A stretch of 32,580 bases of DNA from NCBI GenBank assembly GCA_013821425.1, contig JACDGV010000028.1:1-32580 (forward strand), read 5' to 3'. A program made the translations under genes and the position numbers. The DNA comes from Nitrosospira sp. GTDB taxonomy: Bacteria > Pseudomonadota > Gammaproteobacteria > Burkholderiales > Nitrosomonadaceae. Numbering within the stretch: position 1 is the first letter of the stretch; each line of letters starts with the position of its first letter. Below the pieces are notes generated by a model that worked only from the letters and a program-made list of their open reading frames with translations, was not told where the DNA came from and searched no databases. This document shows positions 1-5,772 of this stretch, piece after piece.

Positions 1-80
1 TGACGAATGGTAGCTGCGATGCGTTCTCCGAGTTTTATGTAGAGCTTAACCGCTCGGATGCGATCTTCGTGTGAATACAT
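1..80 (-). CDS. IS3-type transposase, N-terminal part (cut by left window edge)
   Basis: The reverse strand opens with ATG at 80-78 and reads MYSHEDRIRAVKLYIKLGER, then IAATIR, to the window edge. This matches the opening of helix-turn-helix transposase subunits of IS3-like elements as I remember them, where the domain binds the element ends. Only 26 codons are visible, so neither the catalytic DDE part nor the exact group can be judged. Upstream at 81-100 is a short inverted repeat (GGACTAC/GTAGTCC), consistent with the terminal region of the element. It lies back to back with the istA remnant, so two mobile elements meet here. Confidence 0.7.
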   Translation of the reverse strand, partial: MYSHEDRIRAVKLYIKLGERIAATIR

Positions 81-181
81 GGACTACCTCCAAGTAGTCC
101 AAGTTTTCCGCCGCATCCCCAGATTGCCGATTGAAAACTGATACACCGATTTGAGAAGATGGCCGTATTTTGGAAGCGGCC

Positions 182-460
182 GTGATTACAGACGAGGTGT
201 ATGTGGAAGTTGAATTATTGAGGAAGCATGGCATGAGTTTGCGCAAGATTGCCGAAGAGGTGGGGTGCGCAGTGAACACCGTACGCAGCCACCTGGAAGC
301 CGATACGTGGCCCAAATGCAGGCAACAAATCGCGCGTGACCAGGCTATCAACATTTGAGGATTACTTGCGGGAACGTCAGGCGGCAGCTCATTCGGCGTG
401 GATTCCGGCGACAGTGTTATTGCGCGAGATTGTGGCGCTGGGCTATACCGGAAGCCGTCA
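182..460 (+). pseudogene. istA: IS21-family istA transposase remnant, frameshifted and truncated
   Basis: A GTG at 182 begins MITDEVYVEVELLRKHGMSL followed by RKIAEEVGCAVNTVRSHLE, the N-terminal helix-turn-helix of IS21-family IstA. This frame stops at 356-358. The homologous reading continues in another frame from about 340 with FEDYLRERQAAAHSAWIPAT and VLLREIVALGYTG, then homology ends near 460. So there is at least one frameshift, and the catalytic DDE core and the istB helper gene are missing. It cannot be functional. It marks the mobile, AT-richer left arm of the window. The function and family come from recognised sequence; the break points are approximate. Confidence 0.8.
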
Positions 461-574
461 AACAACGTACCCCATCCCCCCGACCTTGAATAGATATTTT
501 CCTGGCGCGCTTTCGCTTCGTTGAATTCGTTGAGTTCACACAACAATAGCCTTAATCTCCTCTTTGTGATACAT

Positions 575-590
575 TGAATACATGCATTCA
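575..590. promoter_or_regulatory. Palindromic operator candidate of the toxin-antitoxin operon
   Basis: TGAATACATGCATTCA is an inverted repeat with 7 of 8 arm positions matched. It ends directly before the AAGGAG ribosome-binding site (591-596) of the antitoxin gene. Ribbon-helix-helix antitoxins usually repress their own operon by binding such palindromes. A weak promoter (TTGAGT at 530-535, TAATCT at 553-558) would start transcription just upstream. Its role is inferred from position and symmetry. Confidence 0.45.
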
Positions 591-604
591 AAGGAGAATA
601 ATTT

Positions 605-832
605 ATGGCAACTTCAATCCGCCTTGATCCTAATGTGGAGCAAAGATTAGACCGGCTTGCCAAGCAAACTAACCGCACTAAAGCTTACTACTTGCGTGAG
701 CTGGTCAATAAAGGCTTGGAAGATATGGAAGATTACTACCTGGCTGACGCAACGATGGAACGCATTTGCAGGGGTGAAGAGCGCACTTACACGTTAGAAG
801 AAGTGGAGCGGGCTCTTGGTTTGGAAGATTGA
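605..832 (+). CDS. RelB/StbD-type ribbon-helix-helix antitoxin
   Basis: This 75-residue acidic protein begins MATSIRLDPNVEQRLDRLAK, a ribbon-helix-helix DNA-binding N-terminus (about residues 1-45). A C-terminal part rich in Glu and aromatics (about 46-75) is expected to wrap the toxin. The start is set by AAGGAG at 591-596. Its stop lies 17 bases inside the following RelE-type toxin gene, the usual antitoxin-first arrangement that couples translation of the pair. By family it should neutralise the toxin and, with it, repress the operon through the palindrome at 575-590. Base composition is AT-richer than the rest of the window and the pair sits beside transposase remnants, which suggests acquisition by transfer. 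Confidence 0.85.
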   Translation: MATSIRLDPNVEQRLDRLAKQTNRTKAYYLRELVNKGLEDMEDYYLADATMERICRGEERTYTLEEVERALGLED

Positions 833-1082
833 ATTAACAGAAACAGCCGCAAAGCAACTCGGCAAGCTCGATAAAAGCCAGGCGAAACGTATTAGAGAAT
901 TTCTACGTGATCTGGCAAAACTTAAGGACTCCCGCAGCAAAGGTAAGGCCCTAATGGGCCCCCGACTTGGTGATTTTTGGCGATACCGTATTGGTGACTA
1001 TCGAATCATCTGTGACATCCAAGATACTCGACTCTGCGTTCTCGTAATTGAGATTGGTATTCGGGGCAATGTTTACCGATAG
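816..1082 (+). CDS. RelE/ParE-superfamily toxin
   Basis: The 88-residue protein starts with TTG at 816 and reads MVWKIELTETAAKQLGKLDK. A charged helical hairpin follows, then the beta-sheet core GDFWRYRIGDYRIICDIQD and a C-terminal strand ending RGNVYR. This is the compact RelE fold. Family toxins cut mRNA in the ribosomal A site, and the Arg and Tyr residues of the WRYRIGDYRI segment match the usual active face. The start overlaps the antitoxin by 17 bases, and the non-ATG start probably keeps toxin output low. The gene is full length and shows no damage. A ParE-like gyrase poison cannot be excluded from sequence alone, but RelE is more likely. Confidence 0.85.
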   Translation: MVWKIELTETAAKQLGKLDKSQAKRIREFLRDLAKLKDSRSKGKALMGPRLGDFWRYRIGDYRIICDIQDTRLCVLVIEIGIRGNVYR

Positions 1083-1312
1083 CTCGTACATATTTTACGT
1101 GCGCCGCTTCATCAGTTATGGGACTTTTTTACGGCCATTAAGGCGAGCTTTCGTGCATCTCGAGAGGAGAACAGTACTTGATCTTTCTTGTCATCGAGCA
1201 CCATGCGATAGTCTGGCAAGGTGTCAGCCTGATAATTCCACGCAATGTACGCTGAAACTCGAATAGGGCCGACTTGCTTCCATTTCTCTTGTAACAGATC
1301 AACACCAATTAC

Positions 1313-1549
1313 ATGGCTATTCGAGTGGAGTGCTACAGCGGCTATCGCGGCGAACAGGAGCCGCGTGCGTTCTGGCTCGGCGAGCGCCGGCTGGAGGTGC
1401 GCTCGCTGGCCGATCGGTGGTCCGCGCCAGAGCAGCGCTGGTTCAAAGTCGATGCGGATGATGGAAACCTATACGTGCTTCGGCATGACGAGGCAAGTGG
1501 CGACTGGGAAATCGCCGCGTACCGGGCCGCATATCGCGTATCACGTTGA
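1313..1549 (+). CDS. Small conserved hypothetical protein (78 aa)
   Basis: The protein MAIRVECYSGYRGEQEPRAF continues with a basic, Trp-rich segment (WLGERRLEVRSLADRW), then FKVDADDGNLYVLRHDEASG and DWEIAAYR. The pattern of short beta-strands around aromatic residues is typical of a small family of betaproteobacterial proteins of unknown function. A DUF6504-like fold is possible but I cannot establish it. There is no signal peptide or membrane segment, so it is probably cytosolic. No convincing Shine-Dalgarno precedes the ATG, which lowers confidence in the exact start. The gene stands alone, with about 230 empty bases before it and 310 after it. Confidence 0.6.
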   Translation: MAIRVECYSGYRGEQEPRAFWLGERRLEVRSLADRWSAPEQRWFKVDADDGNLYVLRHDEASGDWEIAAYRAAYRVSR

Positions 1550-1861
1550 GGAGCTTGACCAGGACAACCCCATCCCCGGCAGGCACCATTGAAGTATGTC
1601 CTGCCAAGCAGGAACTGGCAGGAATGGCAGCAGTCCTGTTTGTAGCCCGGGCCGCGAAAGGGATCTATTCGCATCCGCATTTTTCGCCCCCCAATTATTC
1701 TATCTGAAGCGGAAAACCTCTAGCACGACCATGGCTTCGGGCGGCAAGCAAGAAAAGCGGGGGGCGCAATGGAATGAAACTATCTTGTCGAAGACTGCGT
1801 CAGGCGTGCAAGACGACCCCGAGTTGCGAGCCTCACATGATCGGCGGCTGGAAAGAAACCA
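1550..1861. other. Stretch without a recognisable gene
   Basis: Open frames here, including one of 101 codons from 1596, have no ribosome-binding site, biased composition and no recognisable domain. An imperfect repeat of CAGGAA/CTGGCAGG lies around 1600-1640. I see nothing else. Confidence 0.5.
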
Positions 1862-2191
1862 CTATCGTGAAATTCCCTCTAATTGTCGCCGCACAATCTG
1901 ATTGAGGTCATTAGTGGCGAGTTCAGCCGTGCAGCTTCCACTTCCGGTTCTAGCTCTTTCCCCTAAAACATTCGCTGCCACGCTGCAAACCTCGGCTGCC
2001 ACATTCACCGGGATCTGAACTGTTTTTGGAATTTGAGCGGCCTCAACATTTATGCGCTCCGCAATAAGATTCGCAACGTTGCTGATATCAACGTTAACCA
2101 GTCCCGGACTCTCTTCAGCGATAGCTGCCGGTGCCATACTGAATATAGCGGCGGAGCCGATTGCTGTTAACACTATTCTGATATTTTTCAT
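1862..2191 (-). CDS. Secreted small hypothetical protein
   Basis: This is a 109-residue protein with a clear Sec signal peptide (MKNIRIVLTAIGSAAIFSMA, then PAAIAEES; cleavage expected near residue 25). GAGGAG lies about 8 bases before the ATG. The mature part repeats the theme VNVDISNVANLIAERINVEA, then IPKTVQIPVNVAAEVCSVAA and GSGSCTAELA. It carries two cysteines that could form a disulfide in the periplasm. Small exported proteins with the phrase IPxTVQxPVxVAAxVC occur in many beta- and gammaproteobacteria without an assigned role. It is transcribed separately from the lipoprotein gene downstream. Confidence 0.75.
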   Translation of the reverse strand: MKNIRIVLTAIGSAAIFSMAPAAIAEESPGLVNVDISNVANLIAERINVEAAQIPKTVQIPVNVAAEVCSVAANVLGERARTGSGSCTAELATNDLNQIVRRQLEGISR

Positions 2192-2365
2192 TCCGATACT
2201 CCTCTAATCAATGGAAGGACCGGGCTACCCCTGGTATTTGAACCCGAGCTGATTATCAGGCGGCCGGCGACTGAGCCCCCTGTCGGCAAGACAGGATTAC
2301 TGGATTTTTATATGGCATTTTCCGTACGCTGCCGCACGGAGCAGCACACGGTGCGAGACGCCGGG

Positions 2366-3094
2366 CTAGTCGTCGTGATTGATTACCAGATTAGCTGGCG
2401 AGGCGGCAACGGTTGCTGACTGATAATATATTTCGCTAGCCGCCTCGAATCCCGAATCGATCCCGAACATAAGCCACATGGAGCCGCCGGCGTCACTGGT
2501 AGCCTTGAGCAAAGTGGAACTGGCGAGGGTTTTCGACTCAAAAACCGGACGATCGCAATCGGTATTTGTACCAGCGATGTCGCCAAGGGCGATAGCGTCC
2601 TTCCCGGAGTTGACCTGTTCGCCCTTATCGATGTTCATCCGATACTCGCCATCAACCAGTATTGTCAAAGGCTCGATTGGAGTCGCTCCCGCCTTCAGGG
2701 TAACTGACTCTCCCGGTGGGCCTCCGACGCCGACGCACCCGGCAGGAGCATCGGTAAGGAATGTCACGCTGAAATTCAGCAAATAGTCATGGTTTGGCAG
2801 GAATCCGGGGAATTTCTTCTTTATGTAGATGAAAAGGTCATCGCTGCGGTTCGTGCCGGAGGTGTACAGCCCGTTGCCTGCAAAAGGTTCAGGCAGGCGG
2901 CGTGTCTCCACAATGACGTCGTCCGGTTGGGTGTCTGGCGCATAATCCGCGTATCCGCCGGCCCAGTCCGTCGAGGTGCCACTAAAATCCATATCGATCT
3001 TGAGCGGCGTTGTCTCCTCCTTTACCGGCCCATTACATCCGGGCAAGAGAAACGCCACCAAAGCGATGGAGAGCAGGGGATTCCTTGTATTCAT
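2366..3094 (-). CDS. Predicted lipoprotein of unknown function
   Basis: This 242-residue protein begins MNTRNPLLSIALVAFLLPGC. The LLPGC lipobox puts the lipidated cysteine at residue 20, so the mature protein should be anchored to a membrane facing the periplasm. The rest is a beta-rich secreted domain: DFSGTSTDWAGGYADYAP near the N-terminus, a cysteine-glycine segment GCVGVGGPPGESVTLK, and a C-terminal half that reads like a carbohydrate-binding or jelly-roll sandwich (WLMFGIDSGFEAASEIYYQS). I do not recognise a family with an assigned role. AGAAGG precedes the ATG by about 10 bases. Confidence 0.7.
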   Translation of the reverse strand: MNTRNPLLSIALVAFLLPGCNGPVKEETTPLKIDMDFSGTSTDWAGGYADYAPDTQPDDVIVETRRLPEPFAGNGLYTSGTNRSDDLFIYIKKKFPGFLPNHDYLLNFSVTFLTDAPAGCVGVGGPPGESVTLKAGATPIEPLTILVDGEYRMNIDKGEQVNSGKDAIALGDIAGTNTDCDRPVFESKTLASSTLLKATSDAGGSMWLMFGIDSGFEAASEIYYQSATVAASPANLVINHDD

Positions 3095-3199
3095 ATTGAT
3101 TGCCTTCTGCTGGAGAAAAATACATCTCCTGGCTGACAGTTCCGGGAAATGCGCGGACAGTAATAGTAGCCGTATGGCGTCAACCGTTTTTTTTCTGTC

Positions 3200-4201
3200 T
3201 CAGTCGCCTGCCTCGCTGCCTTTCCCGCCCGCGGGCCAGGTGGCCAAGCCCGATGCCGCCGGCAAGTAGCAGTTGCGATACATGCTGAACCACAGGCCGA
3301 TACTATGCTTATGGGCTTCTTCGTCGAAGGAGCCGTGCGCTTCGTACGAACCCGGCACAGGCTGCCACAGGTTTGCCGGCCGCCCGTCCGGAATCGGTTC
3401 ATTTGTTTGCTGGCCTTTGATGCCGGTGAGAGCGAGATATCGGTCAAACAGTCCCGGCGCCAGCTTGGCGGCAATAATGGTAAGCATGGACGGGCTGCCG
3501 ACATGGACTTCACGCCGGCGCGCATGGGCCGCCCAGACAATCGCTCGCGCCGCGACTTCCGGCTGGAAATACCTGCCCATTGGCTTCGGATGGCAAGACA
3601 AGGTGGTCTTGCACCATTCGAATTGTGGCGTGTTTATTCCCGGCATTTCCAGGCTCGTGATGTGCACCTTGCTTTTGTCATGCAGCAGTTCGGTGCGCAC
3701 TGAATCCGTAAATCCCTTGATTGCGTGCTTGGCGCCGCAATAGGGCGACTGCAGCGGGATCGAGCGATATGCCAGCGCGGAGGAAACCTGCACTACCGTT
3801 CCCCGGTTGCGGGGGCGCATGCGTTTCAGGGCCGCCATGGTGCCCCACACGAAACCATGATAAGTCACGTCGGTCACGCGTTTATAGTCCGCGGGCGATA
3901 TCTGGTCGAGCGGTGCGAGGATGGTTGTCATCGCGTTGTTGACCCAGATATCGATTGGCCCGAGCTCCTGCTCGGTTCGGTCCGCAGCCGCTTCCACCTG
4001 CGCGGCATCCGCCACGTCGGTGGGAATGGCGATTGCCTTCCCGCCCCGCTGTTCGACTTCGCGTCTTGTTTCTTCGAGGCGCTGCTCGTCACGAGCAAGC
4101 AAGGCCACATGTGCGCCACGCTGGGCAAACGCGCGGGCGGCGGCACGTCCAATACCGGCGTTTGCACCCGTGATAACGACCACTTCAGGGGTGTGAACCA
4201 T
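3200..4201 (-). CDS. Short-chain dehydrogenase/reductase (SDR family)
   Basis: This classical SDR with a long C-terminal extension has 333 residues from the ATG at 4201, which is preceded by GGAGG at five bases. An ATG at 4213 has no such site. The cofactor loop TGANAGIG is at residues 11-18, NNA at 88-90, and the catalytic triad is Ser141, Tyr154 and Lys158 (SPYCGAKHAIKGF). An Arg after the second strand (LLARDEQ) favours NADP(H). The substrate cannot be predicted. The last 80 or so residues, beyond the Rossmann core, are rich in Pro and Trp and lie outside the usual fold. The gene follows the GH15 remnant on the same strand, so the two may once have been an operon. Confidence 0.88.
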   Translation of the reverse strand: MVHTPEVVVITGANAGIGRAAARAFAQRGAHVALLARDEQRLEETRREVEQRGGKAIAIPTDVADAAQVEAAADRTEQELGPIDIWVNNAMTTILAPLDQISPADYKRVTDVTYHGFVWGTMAALKRMRPRNRGTVVQVSSALAYRSIPLQSPYCGAKHAIKGFTDSVRTELLHDKSKVHITSLEMPGINTPQFEWCKTTLSCHPKPMGRYFQPEVAARAIVWAAHARRREVHVGSPSMLTIIAAKLAPGLFDRYLALTGIKGQQTNEPIPDGRPANLWQPVPGSYEAHGSFDEEAHKHSIGLWFSMYRNCYLPAASGLATWPAGGKGSEAGD

Positions 4202-4334
4202 GGCGTCCTCCATTCCAAGAAAACGGCTATTGACCGCAAGTGAGCATCAGACCAGCCTTCGCTTTTTTCGACAAAAACGGAGGGGTTTGCGATAAATGCT
4301 TTCCGACAGGCTGCAAAACTTTCCGGGCAGCTTT

Positions 4335-4733
4335 TCAAACAAACAGCTTGGAGCGGGTGCCGCATTTGGCCTTTGCGTCATCCATCACTGCTTTCATGTG
4401 CTTGGAATGCGAAAACACAAGCGGGATATTCCCAAGCGCTGCCCCCGTGCGCGGGTCAGCTTCTTCCGGATAAACTCCAAGCTGACCAAATGCGACATCT
4501 ACCTTGTCCAGCATCTGTTCTGCTTCGTTAACCTCGCCGATACGGGCGAGCACGGAAGCCAGCCAGAAGGTACACGGCAGGAATGCACCCTCGGTACCTT
4601 CAAGCGGCATGTCTGGATATCCCAGGCTGCGCGGATGGAAGCGCCAGACAAGGCTGTCCCGCTCAAGATGTGTGCGGATCGCGGCGACCGTTGAGATGAT
4701 TCGGGGGTGCCTGGGATAAGCCCGGATTCCGCG
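4335..4733 (-). pseudogene. GH15 glycoside hydrolase (glucoamylase/trehalase-like), C-terminal remnant
   Basis: The reverse strand has an open frame of 132 codons bounded upstream by a TAA at 4736-4734, with no good start codon. It reads HPRIISTVAAIRTHLERDSL, then VWRFHPRSLGYPDMPLEGTE and GAFLPCTFWLASVLARIGEV, and ends with DPRTGAALGNIPLVFSHSKH. This is the C-terminal end of the (alpha/alpha)6 barrel of bacterial GH15 enzymes, which hydrolyse alpha-glucosidic bonds. The Glu of EGAFLPCTFW is probably the general base. Full-length relatives are about 600 residues, so roughly four fifths is gone. An octamer tandem repeat (4733-4756) sits exactly at the truncation point. The enzyme is dead. Confidence 0.8.
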
Positions 4734-4756
4734 TTAACTCGTTAACTCATTAACTC
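4733..4756. repeat. Octamer tandem repeat, unit GTTAACTC, three copies
   Basis: GTTAACTC occurs twice followed by ATTAACTC, with no gap. It lies at the broken upstream end of the GH15 remnant. Two other octamer triplets of similar form occur at 4921-4942 and 23008-23031. Confidence 0.85.
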
Positions 4757-4920
4757 TTGTAAGACGCCTGGCGTGTTTGCTGTGGCGTAGTCAGAAATCC
4801 ACCAGCGAGCGAAAGCTTGAGGGCCATGGCCGCTCGCCTAGCCAAGGTACGGGAGCGGCTTTATAGCACAGGCCCCCACTACCATGTGGATATTGCATGG
4901 GCCGTACCCGGTATGACGAG

Positions 4921-4942
4921 TCTCAGACTCTCAGACTCTCAG
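4921..4942. repeat. Octamer tandem repeat, unit TCTCAGAC, nearly three copies
   Basis: Two full copies are followed by a partial third (TCTCAG). Read in another phase the unit is TCAGACTC, sharing the ACTC end of the other two octamer repeats in this window. Its right end contains the stop codon of the 24-residue membrane protein. Confidence 0.8.
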
Positions 4943-5013
4943 CGCAACCCCAGGAAACTTAAAATAGCGATAACAATCACAATTGCACCAACCCACCAGA
5001 TAATGCTGTTCAT
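4939..5013 (-). CDS. 24-residue single-span membrane miniprotein
   Basis: ATG at 5013-5011 is preceded by a strong AAGGAGAG (5026-5019). The reading is MNSIIWWVGAIVIVIAILSF followed by LGLR and a TGA stop at 4941-4939. It is almost entirely one hydrophobic helix with a two-Trp interface at the N-terminal side and a positively charged last residue. Tiny proteins of this form (M-x-S-I-I-W-x-V-G-A then SF-x-GLR) recur in alpha- and betaproteobacteria, usually unannotated and without known function. The good ribosome-binding site, the family-like sequence and the hydrophobic design support a real gene. The stop lies within the octamer tandem repeat. Confidence 0.75.
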   Translation of the reverse strand: MNSIIWWVGAIVIVIAILSFLGLR

Positions 5014-5190
5014 GGTAACTCTCCTTGAATATCCTGTTGTCGATTTGAAATTCCACCCCGCTGATTCTCAGCTTGCATCCTCCCCCTGCCGGCCTTTTTT
5101 TTCTGCTCGGCAGCACACATAGCGCCGTAAAAGAATAGCTCGCGGTTTTATCGCGGGAACCCGCATCTATGAAACCAATGAATCCGTAGA

Positions 5191-5463
5191 TTGACGTTAT
5201 GGGTATTGAAAAAGGAGAGAAAGGGGGGAAATAAAAGCTGGCAATCCGACAAAGGCGTTCTCAGGAGCCGACCACAGTATGATCTGCAGGCTATTCGCGC
5301 AGAACAGCTTTCAGTCTATCCGCAGCTTGGCGTGCCGCTTGATGAGTTTGCTCCCCGCGATGTGAGACGGGTGATTGTCGGTGATTATGAGCTGCGTTAC
5401 GAACTAACCCCTGTGACCCTGATTTATATCCTTCGAGTGTGGCATGCCCGGGAGGACCGATAA
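5191..5463 (+). pseudogene. ParE/RelE-family toxin remnant, N-terminus degraded
   Basis: The C-terminal part of this frame (from about 5270) reads LQAIRAEQLSVYPQLG, then FAPRDVRRVIVGDYELRYEL and IYILRVWHAREDR to TAA. This is the typical end of a ParE-type plasmid-stabilisation toxin: last helix, then three strands with the conserved RxWHxRE(D/N)R tail. The first 25 or so codons are Lys/Gly-rich and do not resemble the family's first strand and helix. No ATG fits, and no antitoxin gene lies upstream or downstream. I therefore treat it as an orphan remnant; an N-terminal replacement that is still translated cannot be ruled out. Confidence 0.65.
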
Positions 5464-5643
5464 ATGACGCAGGCGTTGATGACGTAATTGGGGGCAGCGC
5501 TCCTGCCTCCAGTGTCACGCGCCCACCCCTGACGCGGACAAACCCTTCATCGATTCATCACTGCCAACCAGCCGGTATCGTGAGGCGCGCACATAAACAT
5601 CTCACGCCGGGAAGCTCAAACAGCGATAACACCAATACCTAAG

Positions 5644-5672
5644 TTGACGTTACGGGACATTTTGGTTACATT
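5644..5672 (+). promoter_or_regulatory. Promoter candidate of the mrfA-mrfB operon
   Basis: TTGACG (5644-5649) and TACATT (5667-5672) are separated by 17 bases, matching the sigma-70 -35 element at five of six positions and the -10 element at four of six. Transcription would start near 5679-5681, about 95 bases before the chosen start codon. The palindrome at 5681-5696 would then cover the start site. Confidence 0.5.
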
Positions 5673-5680
5673 GCACATCA

Positions 5681-5696
5681 CAGAACGAATGTTCTG
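5681..5696. promoter_or_regulatory. 16-bp perfect palindrome, operator candidate
   Basis: CAGAACGAATGTTCTG has six-base arms around GAAT. The core GAAC-N4-GTTC equals the core of the Bacillus LexA (DinR) box, not the CTGT-N8-ACAG box usual in beta- and gammaproteobacteria. It sits at the predicted transcription start of a DNA-repair-like operon, where a repressor would act. Binding by any regulator is inference. Confidence 0.45.
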
Positions 5697-5772
5697 GGTT
5701 GTGTAAAACGACCAGTGGACCAGTTCGCGCAGAGGGTGCGTGGCCTGGCGGAATTCCGTATCAGGAGCGAAC

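Noticed and set aside
46-678. 210-codon reverse open frame across the left arm
   Set aside because: It is antisense to the istA remnant and the antitoxin start, with no ribosome-binding site and no family resemblance.
2280-2294. CTGT-N7-ACAG resembling a proteobacterial LexA box
   Set aside because: The spacer is seven rather than eight bases, and the site is not placed before a DNA-damage gene. It is equally well explained as a small hairpin.
4828-4862. GCCGCTC/GAGCGGC stem followed by TTTATAG, terminator-like
   Set aside because: The loop is long, the T run is weak, and no forward gene lies upstream to terminate.
5610-5660. Reverse-strand resemblance to the end of the 24-residue membrane protein (GTTATCGCT then TTCC)
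   Set aside because: The match is only about 20 scattered bases, the frame stops early and there is no start or ribosome-binding site. It could be chance.
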